A stretch of 64,000 nucleotides of DNA from contig JBCDHW010000012.1 of the NCBI GenBank assembly GCA_038749595.1, positions 28,099-92,098 on the forward strand, read 5' to 3'. The notes beneath the pieces are model-generated. The model worked only from the letters and a program-made list of their open reading frames with translations, had not been told where the DNA came from and did not search any database. This DNA comes from Parvularcula sp038749595. Its GTDB lineage: Bacteria > Pseudomonadota > Alphaproteobacteria > Caulobacterales > Parvularculaceae. Shown in pieces: positions 37,145 through 46,638 of this stretch (its first letter is position 1; the number at the start of each line of letters is the position of its first letter). The translations under genes and the position numbers were made by a program.

Positions 37145-37957
37145 TTAGGCGACCTTTTGGCCCGACCGTTCAACCAGCATCTGCTTGATTTCCGCGATGG
37201 CTTTCGCCGGGTTCAAGCCCTTCGGGCAAACCTGCACGCAGTTCATAATCGTGTGGCAGCGGTAAAGTTTGAACGTGTCGTCGAGGGCCGCGAGACGCTC
37301 TTCCGTCTTGTCGTCTCGGCTATCGACAATCCAACGGTGCGCTTGGAGAAGCGCAGCCGGGCCGAGATACTCGTCCTGGCCTTGTTTGTTGCCATTCCAC
37401 CAATAGGACGGGCACGAGGTCGAGCATGATGCACACAGGATGCACTCGTAGAGGCCGTCGAGCTTTTCCCGGTCCTCGGGCGTCTGATGGTGCTCTTTCT
37501 CGGGGTCTTTTTCAGCCTGCAGGAACGGCTGGATCGACGCGTGCTGTTCGTAGAATTTCGACAGGTCGGTGACCAGGTCCTTCACCACCGGCATATGCGG
37601 CAGCGGGTAGACGTTGATATCGCCCTTGCCGAGCTCGTCGAGGCCCGTTGTACACGCCAACCCATTCTTACCGTTGATGTTGAACGCGCATGAACCGCAA
37701 ACGCCTTCGCGGCATGACCGGCGGAAGGAAATCGTCGGATCGAGCTCGGACTTAATCTTGATGACGAGGTCGAGCACCATCGAGATGCCGGTCGTGTCGA
37801 CTTCGAAGCTATCGACCCGCGGGTTTTCGCCGTCTGCGGGATCGTAGCGATAGATATTGACGGTGCGGAGTTTGGCGTCCTTGGCGACCTTACCCGCTTT
37901 GACCACCCGGCCCTTGCCTGTGATCTTAGAATTGCGGGGGAGGGTGAGTTCGACCAT
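37145..37957 (-). CDS. sdhB: succinate dehydrogenase iron-sulfur subunit
   Basis: The electron-transfer subunit of complex II, 270 residues. The [2Fe-2S] ligands are in SCREGVCGSCAFNINGKNG, and the [4Fe-4S]/[3Fe-4S] ligands in CILCASCSTSCPSYW and CHTIMNCVQVCPKGLNP. It passes electrons from SdhA to the quinone site formed with SdhC/D. Unusually it is separated from sdhA by three unrelated genes, all on the same strand. Confidence 0.97.
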   Translation of the reverse strand: MVELTLPRNSKITGKGRVVKAGKVAKDAKLRTVNIYRYDPADGENPRVDSFEVDTTGISMVLDLVIKIKSELDPTISFRRSCREGVCGSCAFNINGKNGLACTTGLDELGKGDINVYPLPHMPVVKDLVTDLSKFYEQHASIQPFLQAEKDPEKEHHQTPEDREKLDGLYECILCASCSTSCPSYWWNGNKQGQDEYLGPAALLQAHRWIVDSRDDKTEERLAALDDTFKLYRCHTIMNCVQVCPKGLNPAKAIAEIKQMLVERSGQKVA

Positions 37958-38045
37958 GGGACCTGCTTACTCCAGACAAAACGCTCGTCGTGAGCAAAAG
38001 CTACGGCTTTTGCGTTGCCTCTGCAATTGGCGAATCATCGCGGTG

Positions 38046-38486
38046 TCAGCCGGCAATGCTTTCGTCGTAAGTGGCTTTGATGAGGGCCTCGTAAATGGCT
38101 TCAGGGCCCATGGTGCTGTCGACCGTGGCGATCGTCATTTGCGTGTCGGGATCGATCAGAAAGAGGCGCCCCGTGTATATTCCGTCTGCGAAATGATCCC
38201 GGATTGCTTGGCCGACGCCCTGGGTTTCTGCTTCGGAGAAAAAGGCTCCTTGGTCCTTTTTGGTATAGTCCAGGGTGACGAAGGTGATGTTTTCGAACGC
38301 CCTGCGTTCCCGCACGGCCTCTATTCTGGGATCAAGCGTCCGGCAGCTTGGGCACCAACTCGCGTAACTTAGGGCAGCGACAATGGGTCGGCTCCCTTCG
38401 CTCAGCTCCGGAAGGGTGAGGTCGTCGAAGTTCTCCTGGCTGCAGGCGGCTAGGAGAAGTGTCATCGCAAGCAAAATTTGGCGCAC
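38046..38486 (-). CDS. thioredoxin-fold lipoprotein
   Basis: A 146-residue envelope protein with a lipobox (LLLAACS, Cys about residue 15) and a thioredoxin active site ASWCPSCRTLDP (about residue 45), followed by FVTLDYTKKDQ and the RLFLIDPDTQ strand. It is probably an anchored periplasmic thiol-disulfide or cytochrome-maturation-type protein. The start is GTG, set by a strong AGGAGG seven bases upstream. It lies between sdhA and sdhB. Confidence 0.82.
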   Translation of the reverse strand: MRQILLAMTLLLAACSQENFDDLTLPELSEGSRPIVAALSYASWCPSCRTLDPRIEAVRERRAFENITFVTLDYTKKDQGAFFSEAETQGVGQAIRDHFADGIYTGRLFLIDPDTQMTIATVDSTMGPEAIYEALIKATYDESIAG

Positions 38487-38530
38487 GGCAGGGCCCTCCT
38501 AGCTGGTGTTCGTCAAAAGCGCTGCCGCGG

Positions 38531-39355
38531 TTACCCGCGACGCGCAATCACCCGCATCCCTGGCTTCGGATGGAGCGGAAGCCTGTGCTTTGCAAAGCCG
38601 CGCTCGCTCAAAAGCGCAGCCATTCCGGCCTTTGTGAACAGGTTGATGTGTTCAGGCGGCTTGACCGAATGCCAATTGAGAAGCGGTTGCGCCCGCTTTT
38701 CATGCCCGCAGTCTGGCGTGGTGAGAAACAAAACGCCTCCGGGCACTAAAAGCCGGTGGCAATGGTCAAGAAACGCGGCCGGGTCCGGCACGTGCTCAAT
38801 CACTTCGGCGCCGTAGAGGATTTCAAAGCATCCTTCTTGCGGGATTGCGTCGAGTTCCCCTTGGATAAAGCTGACTTTGGGGAACATCGCTTGCCCCTTC
38901 TCAATCGCGTCAGTGTCGATCTCCAACGCATGGGGTTCAAAACCCATCCGCCGTGCCGCTTCAGCCGCCGTGCCGATGGAGGCGCCAATCTCGAGGAAGC
39001 GGCGCTTACCCCCGCCTTTGCGCCGCGGGGCGAGGAAGGTGAGCAGCAACAGCCGCTTTTGCGCGCGGGTGATCTTCTTCTTCGCCTTGGCCACGAAGCC
39101 ATCGGTCATGTGATAGTGGCTGTAGAACTGCGCGAGTTGCTCCGTGTCCGGGATATGGCTCATCCCCACGGAGGCGCACTGCGTGCACTGCATCAGATCC
39201 GGAGCATCTGCGGCAACACCGCAGGCGCGCCCCGCCTCAAGCCGCATCGGTCCATCATCGCGGTGGGCCAGCGACGCCTCCCAATCCTCCCACGTCGCCA
39301 CCAAGGTGCGCTCGTGGTGGCCGCAAAGCGGGCAATACGCTTGCGGTGTGGGCAT
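38531..39355 (-). CDS. class I SAM-dependent methyltransferase with N-terminal zinc-finger-like motif
   Basis: A 274-residue methyltransferase. The N-terminus carries CPLCGHHE and CTQC, which could bind zinc; the Rossmann core has FLEIGASIGTAAEAARRMGF (SAM site) and EVIEHVPDPAAFLDH typical of methyltransferase type 12/UbiG relatives. It resembles sugar or cell-surface C-methyltransferases with two Cys pairs. I chose the ATG at 39355 because GGAAGGA lies seven bases upstream; the open frame extends 31 codons further. It sits inside the sdh locus. Confidence 0.85.
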   Translation of the reverse strand: MPTPQAYCPLCGHHERTLVATWEDWEASLAHRDDGPMRLEAGRACGVAADAPDLMQCTQCASVGMSHIPDTEQLAQFYSHYHMTDGFVAKAKKKITRAQKRLLLLTFLAPRRKGGGKRRFLEIGASIGTAAEAARRMGFEPHALEIDTDAIEKGQAMFPKVSFIQGELDAIPQEGCFEILYGAEVIEHVPDPAAFLDHCHRLLVPGGVLFLTTPDCGHEKRAQPLLNWHSVKPPEHINLFTKAGMAALLSERGFAKHRLPLHPKPGMRVIARRG

Positions 39356-39500
39356 GAATGATCCTTCCGACGTTCGCGCGAGGTGAGGGATGCGCCGCAC
39401 GTTTGTGCGACCCCTCAATACGTCTCTCGGTGTCGCTGATTTCGGCACCCGTTTGCAAGATTGCTTGGCTGTGCGGGGCCTGCGATTACCTCGACCCGGC

Positions 39501-40091
39501 TTAGTCGTCCTTGCGAGGGCGCACCCTAATGGTTGTGCCCAGCGGTTCGATCCGCATGCGCCATCCGCCGAACCGACCTTTGGTCACTTTTACGGTCTTC
39601 ATTTTGCCGACCCGGCGTTCGGAAAGCTCGCGATCTGAGCTCAACTGCCGCCAGACCTGCCCGTCCTTAAGGGTGATGACCGCCTCGCCGTACGGGGCAA
39701 ATCGGACGGATTGGATTTCGCCGGTAAAGGTGGACGGGATCGACGCGCGTTGCGACTTTCCTTTGTCAGCGCGCTTGTTGGCTTCAGCGAGAGCGGCCTC
39801 GGCTTCGCGAGCGCGGCGCTCGGCTTCCGCAGCGCGCCGCTGCGCAGCTGCGAGGGCATTGTTTTGCGCCGTCGCTAAGCGCTGTGCTTCAGCATTGCGG
39901 GCGGATCGCGCGGCGCGTTCGCGGGCTCTTACGAGAACTGGGTCATCTTTCGCCGCCGCGTCAAAGCACGCCAGTCGATCTCGGACGCCTTGGATAGACG
40001 CGCATGCCCGATAGCTATCCGCCGGCTCTGCAACAGCGCTGGTCAGCAAGGTTCCCAAAGCAAGTAACAACACAGCCAATCTCCCCGGCAC
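39501..40091 (-). CDS. exported coiled-coil protein of unknown function
   Basis: A 196-residue protein: signal peptide of about 21 residues (ending in SAVA), a short domain with two cysteines (YRACASIQGVRDRLACFD), a long Ala/Arg/Glu-rich coiled coil (about residues 55-110), and a C-terminal beta domain with TGEIQSVRFAPYGEAVITL and WRMRIEP. Similar proteins are frequent in alphaproteobacteria, but no function is known to me. The GTG at 40091 is adjacent to GAGGT, so a start a few codons later is possible. It follows sdhA in the same direction. Confidence 0.75.
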   Translation of the reverse strand: MPGRLAVLLLALGTLLTSAVAEPADSYRACASIQGVRDRLACFDAAAKDDPVLVRARERAARSARNAEAQRLATAQNNALAAAQRRAAEAERRAREAEAALAEANKRADKGKSQRASIPSTFTGEIQSVRFAPYGEAVITLKDGQVWRQLSSDRELSERRVGKMKTVKVTKGRFGGWRMRIEPLGTTIRVRPRKDD

Positions 40092-40166
40092 ACCTCTTTT
40101 GAGAGGATAACGTAAAAGCCATCCCCTTCAAAGCGCGCAGCGGGCGATACCCCGACGGTTGCGCCG

Positions 40167-41966
40167 TCAGTATACCCGCTTTTTCGGTTCGATGTAGCTG
40201 ATCTCGTTCGAGAGGGTCCAAGTGTGCACAGGACGATAGTCGATGTCGCTCTCGCCGTTCTCGAACCAGGCGATGGTGTGCTTCATCCACTTCTCGTCGT
40301 CGCGGTCCGGGAAGTCTTCCCGGGCATGAGCGCCGCGGCTCTCTTCACGGTTGGCGGCGCTGTCGATCGTGACCACAGCTTGCGCGATGAGGTTGTCATA
40401 CTCCAGCGCTTCGACGAGGTCGGTGTTCCAGACCATCGTGCGGTCCTGGACCGAGATATCGGAGCCGCCTTGGAAGACCGTGCGGATCTTGCCCTGGCCC
40501 TCGCGCAAGACATCGCCAGTCCGGAAGACCGCGGCGTTGTTTTGCATGACCTTTTGCATCTCAAGGCGCAGCTCTGCCGTGCCCGTTGAACCTTTCGCGT
40601 AACGAAAGTGCTCCAGGCGATCGAGCGCTTTCTCTCCGGCCCCGTTTTTGAACTCTGGGATCGGTTCGTTCGGATCGAGAACTTCAGCACACCGAAGGCC
40701 TGCGGCGCGGCCAAAGACGACGAGGTCGATCAGGCTGTTCGAGCCGAGGCGGTTTGCACCGTGCACGGACACGCAGGCGGCTTCGCCGATCGCCATCAGG
40801 CCAGGGACCACCGTATCGGCGTTGCCGTCGACCTTGGTGAGCACTTCGCCGTGATAGTTCGTCGGTATACCGCCCATATTGTAGTGGACGGTTGGGATAA
40901 CCGGGATCGGCTCTTTCGTAACGTCGACGCCTGCAAAGATCTTCGCCGATTCCGAGATGCCGGGTAAACGCTCGGCCAGAGTCTCCGCGGGAATGTGGTT
41001 GAGGTGGAGGAAGATATGATCCTTGTTCGGACCAACGCCGCGGCCATCGCGGATTTCCATCGTCATCGAACGGCTGACAACATCGCGGGATGCAAGATCC
41101 TTCGCGGACGGCGCATAGCGCTCCATGAACCGCTCACCTTCGGAGTTGGTGAGGTAGCCGCCTTCGCCCCGAGCGCCTTCGGTAATCAAAACGCCTGCGC
41201 CGTAGATACCGGAAGGGTGGAACTGCACGAACTCCATGTCTTGCAGCGGCAACCCTGCGCGAAGGACCATGGCGTTGCCGTCGCCGGTGCAGGTATGGGC
41301 TGAGGTGGCTGAGAAGTAGGCGCGGCCGTAGCCGCCTGTGGCGAGGATCACCGTCTTGGCGCGGAAGCGGTGGATTGTTCCGTCCGCCAGGTTCCAGGTC
41401 ATCACGCCGCGGCAGGCGCCGTCTTCCATGATCAGGTCAAGGGCGAAGTACTCAATGAAGAACTCAGCCTGCTGACGAACCGCTTGACCGTAAAGCGTGT
41501 GAAGGATCGCATGGCCGGTCCGGTCGGCAGCGGCGCAGGTGCGCTGCACCGGGCCTTCGCCATAATTCTTTGTCATCCCGCCAAAGGCGCGCTGGTAGAT
41601 CTTACCTTCTTCCGTGCGCGAGAAAGGCACGCCCCAGTGCTCAAGTTCGTAAACCGCAGCGGGCGCATGCTTGCAAAGATATTCGATGGAGTCTTGGTCG
41701 CCGAGCCAGTCTGACCCTTTGACGGTGTCGTACATGTGCCAGCGCCAGTCATCCTCGCCCATATTGCCCAGCGATGCGGAGATCCCGCCCTGCGCGGCGA
41801 CTGTGTGAGAGCGCGTCGGAAACACCTTGGTGACGCAGGCAGTCTTCAGACCAGCCTCAGCGGCACCCAAGGTTGCGCGGAGGCCAGCGCCGCCAGCGCC
41901 AATCACCACGACATCATAAGCGTGATCGACAATCTCATAGGAACGGGAGGGCATCGTTGCGGACAT
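40167..41966 (-). CDS. sdhA: succinate dehydrogenase flavoprotein subunit
   Basis: Catalytic FAD subunit of complex II, 599 residues. The dinucleotide site is VVIGAGGAGLRATLGAAEAG, the covalent-FAD histidine lies in RSHTVAAQGGI (about residue 53), and the active-site segment is HPSGIYGAGVLITEGARGEGG; HGANRLGSNSLIDLVVFGR follows. It is preceded closely by sdhD and sdhC in the normal order. Confidence 0.98.
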   Translation of the reverse strand: MSATMPSRSYEIVDHAYDVVVIGAGGAGLRATLGAAEAGLKTACVTKVFPTRSHTVAAQGGISASLGNMGEDDWRWHMYDTVKGSDWLGDQDSIEYLCKHAPAAVYELEHWGVPFSRTEEGKIYQRAFGGMTKNYGEGPVQRTCAAADRTGHAILHTLYGQAVRQQAEFFIEYFALDLIMEDGACRGVMTWNLADGTIHRFRAKTVILATGGYGRAYFSATSAHTCTGDGNAMVLRAGLPLQDMEFVQFHPSGIYGAGVLITEGARGEGGYLTNSEGERFMERYAPSAKDLASRDVVSRSMTMEIRDGRGVGPNKDHIFLHLNHIPAETLAERLPGISESAKIFAGVDVTKEPIPVIPTVHYNMGGIPTNYHGEVLTKVDGNADTVVPGLMAIGEAACVSVHGANRLGSNSLIDLVVFGRAAGLRCAEVLDPNEPIPEFKNGAGEKALDRLEHFRYAKGSTGTAELRLEMQKVMQNNAAVFRTGDVLREGQGKIRTVFQGGSDISVQDRTMVWNTDLVEALEYDNLIAQAVVTIDSAANREESRGAHAREDFPDRDDEKWMKHTIAWFENGESDIDYRPVHTWTLSNEISYIEPKKRVY

Positions 41967-41991
41967 GGCGGGAAAAGCCTCTTTGAATACG

Positions 41992-42330
41992 CTAGTGGAT
42001 GAGAGTGATCGCGATCACAGAGAAGACGCCCGCCACGCCGAGAAAAAGGGCATAAGCGGAGTTGGCGAGATGGGTGAGCGAGCGCGTGGTCTTTTTGTGG
42101 AGGTAATCGTCGATCACGTCGCCAATGCCGATCGACATGTGAAGCGGGACGGCCAGAAACCATGCAACCAGGGCTGCAGCCACCCAAGGGTTGGCGACCC
42201 AGGCCAGCATTTCATCGCGTGTCGATCCGGCGTGCAAAATCACCGCAACCACCAGAAAGACGGTGAGCGGAACCTGCAACAGCGCTGTGAAGCGCTGGCG
42301 GATAAAGTGTTTGGTTGCGTGGCTCGCCAT
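41992..42330 (-). CDS. sdhD: succinate dehydrogenase membrane anchor subunit
   Basis: A 112-residue inner-membrane subunit with three helices, completing the quinone and heme b site with SdhC. The helix-2 region HMSIGIGDVIDDYLH carries the conserved histidine and Asp-Tyr typical of SdhD. The ATG at 42330 overlaps the sdhC stop as TGATG; the frame is open a little further upstream, but that would run deep into sdhC. Confidence 0.92.
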   Translation of the reverse strand: MASHATKHFIRQRFTALLQVPLTVFLVVAVILHAGSTRDEMLAWVANPWVAAALVAWFLAVPLHMSIGIGDVIDDYLHKKTTRSLTHLANSAYALFLGVAGVFSVIAITLIH

Positions 42331-42755
42331 CAGTTCGTGCCCGTTGCGGTGAAGGCCGCCCAAAAAATGATCCCGGTGAGAACCGGCGAAACTGCGTAGG
42401 CCACCCAGGCCGTTTTCCGCGCCTGGAACTTACCCAAGCCCTGTCCCGAGTCCGCGAACATGTACCGAAGCCCATTAGCGAGGTGGAACATGACCGACAT
42501 TGTGAAGCCAAACAGCGCAATGAGACCAAGGGGCGACGCGAGAAATCCTTGAACAATGTTGAACGCTTCGTCCGAAATCGCTGCCGATCCGATCCATGCT
42601 GTGAGGACCAACATGCCGATCGCGTTACCCACCCCCGTAATCCGGTGGGTGATCGACGCCGCCATCGTCACGGTGAATTTCCACACTTGCAGGTGTGGAG
42701 ACATCGGCGTGTTTTTGCCGGGGTAGAACTGGACGGTGCGGACGCTGTCAGACAT
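42330..42755 (-). CDS. sdhC: succinate dehydrogenase cytochrome b556 subunit
   Basis: A 141-residue membrane subunit of complex II. It starts with the conserved PLSPHLQVW-type segment (here NTPMSPHLQVW), followed by SITHRITGVGNAIG and, in helix 2, HLANGLRYMFAD with the heme-b histidine. I place the start at ATG 42755, six bases after GGGAG; the longer frame to 42782 has no such site. It is the first gene of the sdh operon. Confidence 0.94.
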   Translation of the reverse strand: MSDSVRTVQFYPGKNTPMSPHLQVWKFTVTMAASITHRITGVGNAIGMLVLTAWIGSAAISDEAFNIVQGFLASPLGLIALFGFTMSVMFHLANGLRYMFADSGQGLGKFQARKTAWVAYAVSPVLTGIIFWAAFTATGTN

Positions 42756-43001
42756 ACGAAACTCCCATATTCGGTACTCCATGCCTCAAGTGAAGGCAAA
42801 GCGGCAAGACCGCACGGCTGCTGGATTTTCGCACCTGCGAACGCCTCGCAGTCGCCTCGATTGAAAGCCTAACACCGAGACTTTGCGAGGAGCCTAAATC
42901 CACCTCGGTCAGGACACTTTGACAGAGGGGCAACGGCGCCGGAAACCTCGACGTTGGGCTATAGTGGCCCGCGATTGAGCACGCGGACGAGGAGTGGGGT
43001 C

Positions 43002-43706
43002 GTGAACCCATTTGAGGAGATGTTTGACGAGCCGCCCCAGGAACGAAACACGCTGGGGGTCCTCGATGGCTCGCTGACCGTGCTCGGCGTTGCGCTTCTG
43101 GGGCTTGTGCCCACGCTCTTGGCCTCAGTTTTCTGGCCTCGGGCACTCGCGCCGATGGTGCGGCAGTCGCATCCTCGCGGCTTATCCGGTATTTTCATCG
43201 CGCCGGGAGCGTTTTTCGTCCTCTCCATGATCGCCGTGACGATTACCGTCTCTCGGCTGGTGCCCGAGTCCGGCGGAATGCTGATCCAGCTGGGCTCCGA
43301 CCTGGGCTCAGCCACAGAGGCCGGTGAGATTTGGAGGGTAGCCTCCACCATGCTGCCGCTTTTCGTGCTGGCGGTGGTGATCGGCGGCCTCACGCATCTC
43401 GGTGCAAAGCTGACCCGGTGGGAGGATTGGCCGCTTGATGCATCGATACGCGGAGGTTTTTACGCCGTGGTCGGACTGTCGGTTTGGATGATGGCGCTGG
43501 AGGTTCTGACGGCATCCTTGGCGCAGCATCCCATCAGTTGGCTGCGCGAAGCGGTAGCGATGTCAGGGTTGGCCGTCGCCGTGGTGTGGGTGCTGTTCGG
43601 ACTGACGAACAGGTCAGGGGCATGTGCACTGCGCCGGATCGCCGGCCTTGTGATCCCATCTGCGGGCTTAACCACTGCGGCATCCTACGCCTTTTCGCTC
43701 GGCTGA
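43002..43706 (+). CDS. membrane protein of unknown function
   Basis: A 234-residue protein with about six hydrophobic helices after a short acidic N-terminus (NPFEEMFDEPP). No motif points to a function, and I do not recognise the family. The frame is open upstream to 42954, but GTG at 43002 has GGAG within range and gives a cleaner start. It is divergent from the sdh operon across 246 bases in which I see no other gene, and convergent with the next lipoprotein. Confidence 0.65.
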   Translation: MNPFEEMFDEPPQERNTLGVLDGSLTVLGVALLGLVPTLLASVFWPRALAPMVRQSHPRGLSGIFIAPGAFFVLSMIAVTITVSRLVPESGGMLIQLGSDLGSATEAGEIWRVASTMLPLFVLAVVIGGLTHLGAKLTRWEDWPLDASIRGGFYAVVGLSVWMMALEVLTASLAQHPISWLREAVAMSGLAVAVVWVLFGLTNRSGACALRRIAGLVIPSAGLTTAASYAFSLG

Positions 43707-43711
43707 GCGCC

Positions 43712-44698
43712 TCAGGAAGGTTTGAAGTCGGGAAGCTCCGCCTCTTCCGGCGCTATGCAGGTCGGGGCGTCAGTCGTTCTCGGATCCGTTCGGTAGCAAA
43801 ACGGTCGTTCTTTGCCAAAGGTTTCGAACCATATCCCTGCGGCTGAGCGAAATGCAAACCGGCCCTCCTCCGTCAACTTGGGATCGTCACGCAGGGTGCC
43901 AATGGCGGTCAAGAGCTGGCCAAGGCGGACGCGGGCGGCCACCAGTTCTTGATCGGAGCGCAGGGTGTGCTTCTTGCCCTCACGGTCTTGGACGAAGACG
44001 CGCTGGGCATTCTTAAACCCCGTGAAGGCCTCGGCGATCTCGCGCTCCACCGACGGATCTGCGCGCAGGTGATCAGCGGATGCGCGATAATACCAAGCGC
44101 GGGAGCGGGCGTAGCGATCGGCGGAATCGACCCCGCGGCCCGCCTTGGCCTCGTCGGTCTCAAAGGCGAACATCACATTGGCATCGGCCTCCGCGCGGGT
44201 GGTCATGGCGATCTGAAACAGTGCCTGACGATAGGACGTGCGCAAATCCTCACGCATGGCCTCTGTCAGATTTTCCGTATCGAACGCTTCGGCGAGGCGA
44301 ACGGCCAGTTCGCGGAGGGTCCCAACCGCGCCTGGCTGCGGTGTCTCTGTCCCGGCCAGGTGCATCGCATGAAGCCGTGTGCTGAGCATTAAGGCGAACG
44401 TCGGTTGACCTGCCGCACCCAGATCAATCGTGTCGGCAAAGGCCATATCGCGGCGGTCCATTGGAACTGGCGGCAAAGATCTGATGACTGATGAACCTTC
44501 GGCCAGAGATAGGGTAAACACCGCGTCTTCCGGCACTTTAACCAGGGTGACGTCACCTCGGAGGCGCAGTGTTTCTTTTGCCGCCGGGTATTGCGCTGCC
44601 AGTTCGGGGTCGATGAAGAGCCGCGGATTGGTGTCTCGTCGCTCACCGCACCCATGCAGTAAACTCGCCGCTATGATCAGTAAGCTGAAGAGACGCAC
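43712..44698 (-). CDS. lipoprotein of unknown function
   Basis: A 328-residue predicted lipoprotein with lipobox LLHGCGE (Cys about residue 17), then a mixed alpha/beta body without known motifs; stretches such as ADRYARSRAWYYRASADHL are helical and charged. The GTG at 44698 is set by GGGGGAG eight bases ahead. It follows typA on the same strand (26 bases) and may be read from the same transcript. Function unknown. Confidence 0.75.
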   Translation of the reverse strand: MRLFSLLIIAASLLHGCGERRDTNPRLFIDPELAAQYPAAKETLRLRGDVTLVKVPEDAVFTLSLAEGSSVIRSLPPVPMDRRDMAFADTIDLGAAGQPTFALMLSTRLHAMHLAGTETPQPGAVGTLRELAVRLAEAFDTENLTEAMREDLRTSYRQALFQIAMTTRAEADANVMFAFETDEAKAGRGVDSADRYARSRAWYYRASADHLRADPSVEREIAEAFTGFKNAQRVFVQDREGKKHTLRSDQELVAARVRLGQLLTAIGTLRDDPKLTEEGRFAFRSAAGIWFETFGKERPFCYRTDPRTTDAPTCIAPEEAELPDFKPS

Positions 44699-44724
44699 AC
44701 CGAATACTCCCCCAATTGGTGCCG

Positions 44725-46569
44725 CTAAGCCGCCGCCTCTTTCGCGCGGCGCTTGCGCATGTGCGGCTCGAGCTCTTTCTTCCTGAGGCGGACGGTTTTT
44801 GGCGTCACCTCAACGAGCTCGTCGTCACCGATGTAGCTGATCGCCTCCTCAAGCGAGAGACGGCGGGGCGGGGTCAGACGCACTGCGTCGTCCTTCCCAG
44901 CAGCCCTGATGTTGGTCAGCTGTTTCGCCTTGAGTGGGTTCACGTCGAGGTCATCGGGCTTGGCGTTCTCACCGATGATCATGCCCTTGTAGACCTTTTC
45001 GCCCGGCCCAATGAACAGCACGCCGCGTTCTTCGAGGTTCCACAACGCATACGGAACACTATCGCCGTCGCCGTTGGAGATCAGCGCACCCTGGCGGCGT
45101 GCTTCAATCGTTCCTTTGAACGGCGCGTGCTCAAGATAGGCACGGTTGATCACGCCAGACCCTCGTGTATCCGTAAGGAATTCAGAGTGATAGCCGATCA
45201 GAGCGCGGGCTGGTGAGTGGAGGATGATCCGCGTCTTTCCGCCTCCGGACGGTTTCATCTCAACCAGTTCGGCCTTGCGTTGGGTCAACTTCTCGATCAC
45301 CGCGCCGGTATGTTCATCATCAACGTCGATGGTGACTTCTTCGATCGGCTCAAGGAGCGCGCCCGCATCGTCGCGGCGCGTCACCACCTGCGGGCGTGAG
45401 ACCGCCAGCTCAAATCCCTCGCGGCGCATGTTTTCGAGCAGCACGCCGAGTTGAAGCTCGCCGCGGCCAGCCACTTCGTAGGCGTCGCCGCCTTCGGTCT
45501 CGGTCACTTGGATCGCGACGTCGCCTTCAGCCTGGCGGAAGAGACGTTCACGGATCACCCGGCTCTGAACTTTGTCGCCTTCGCGACCCGCTAACGGGCT
45601 ATCGTTAGGGGCAACACGGATGGATAGCGTCGGCGGATCAATCGGCTGCGCCGGCAGCGCTTCGCTGACCGTCAGGTCGCATAGCGTGTCAGCGACAGAC
45701 GCTTTCTGAAAACCGGCAAGAGCGACAATATCGCCGGGCCCCGCTTCGTCGACCGGCTGGCGCGCCAGCCCGCGGAACGCCAGCACCTTGGTGAGGCGGA
45801 CGCGCTCAATTTCAGAGCCATCCGCAGACAGAGCTTTTAGCGTCATCCCGGGCTTCACGATCCCCGCTGTGACCCGACCCGTCAAAATGCGCCCGAGAAA
45901 ACTGTCCGCTTCGAGGGTGGTCGCGAGCATCTCGAACGGTTTGCTGTCAGCATCGTCTGCGACGGGAGGCGGCGGGACGTGCGCGATGATCCGTTCAAAG
46001 AGGGGTTTGAGATTCTCCCTGCTGCCTTCAAGCTCTTCGGATGCCCAGCCGTCGCGGCCCGAAGCGTAGAGCACCGGGAAATCGAGCTGCTCATCACTCG
46101 CTCCGAGCGCCGCGAAGAGATCGAACGCGGCATCGAGGGCTGCGTCAGGCTCGGCTTGCGGCCTGTCCACCTTGTTGAGGCAAACAATCGGTTTGAGGCC
46201 GAGCGCCAGAGCCTTCGACAGCACAAATTTCGTCTGCGGCATCGGTCCCTCGGCCGCGTCGATCAGGAGCACGCAGCCGTCGACCATCGAGAGGATCCGT
46301 TCGACCTCGCCGCCAAAGTCAGCGTGGCCTGGCGTGTCGACGATGTTCACGCGAACGTTATCGCCGCCCTCAGACCACAGGACGCTTGTGCACTTCGCCA
46401 GGATGGTAATTCCGCGCTCGCGCTCGATGTCGCCTGAGTCCATGGCGCGTTCGGCCATTTCCTGGTGCGCTTGGACCGTGCCGGATTGTCGAAGCATTTC
46501 ATCGACAAGCGTGGTTTTGCCGTGGTCGACGTGCGCGATGATCGCGATGTTGCGGAGCTGATTTGTCAT
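44725..46569 (-). CDS. typA: ribosome-binding GTPase TypA/BipA
   Basis: A translational GTPase of 614 residues acting in 50S assembly and stress or cold adaptation. The G1 motif is AHVDHGKTTL (about residue 15), G3 DTPGHADFGGEVER and G4 NKVDR; an EF-G-like domain V and the BipA-specific C-terminal domain follow (GSGVINRAYLEHAPFKG). The ATG at 46569 matches the family N-terminus (MTNQLRNIAIIAH); the open frame runs 17 codons further but without homology. Confidence 0.96.
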   Translation of the reverse strand: MTNQLRNIAIIAHVDHGKTTLVDEMLRQSGTVQAHQEMAERAMDSGDIERERGITILAKCTSVLWSEGGDNVRVNIVDTPGHADFGGEVERILSMVDGCVLLIDAAEGPMPQTKFVLSKALALGLKPIVCLNKVDRPQAEPDAALDAAFDLFAALGASDEQLDFPVLYASGRDGWASEELEGSRENLKPLFERIIAHVPPPPVADDADSKPFEMLATTLEADSFLGRILTGRVTAGIVKPGMTLKALSADGSEIERVRLTKVLAFRGLARQPVDEAGPGDIVALAGFQKASVADTLCDLTVSEALPAQPIDPPTLSIRVAPNDSPLAGREGDKVQSRVIRERLFRQAEGDVAIQVTETEGGDAYEVAGRGELQLGVLLENMRREGFELAVSRPQVVTRRDDAGALLEPIEEVTIDVDDEHTGAVIEKLTQRKAELVEMKPSGGGKTRIILHSPARALIGYHSEFLTDTRGSGVINRAYLEHAPFKGTIEARRQGALISNGDGDSVPYALWNLEERGVLFIGPGEKVYKGMIIGENAKPDDLDVNPLKAKQLTNIRAAGKDDAVRLTPPRRLSLEEAISYIGDDELVEVTPKTVRLRKKELEPHMRKRRAKEAAA

Positions 46570-46638
46570 GCCGGGCGCCGTGCCGCCTTTTTGTGCGGTG
46601 CGCAAGGCGGGTGTGGGCATGGGCCGCGAGAGGCGGCT

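Noticed and set aside
40608..40967. Long open frame antisense to sdhA
   Set aside because: It is a shadow of the highly conserved sdhA frame in GC-rich DNA; its translation has no recognisable domain and no ribosome site.
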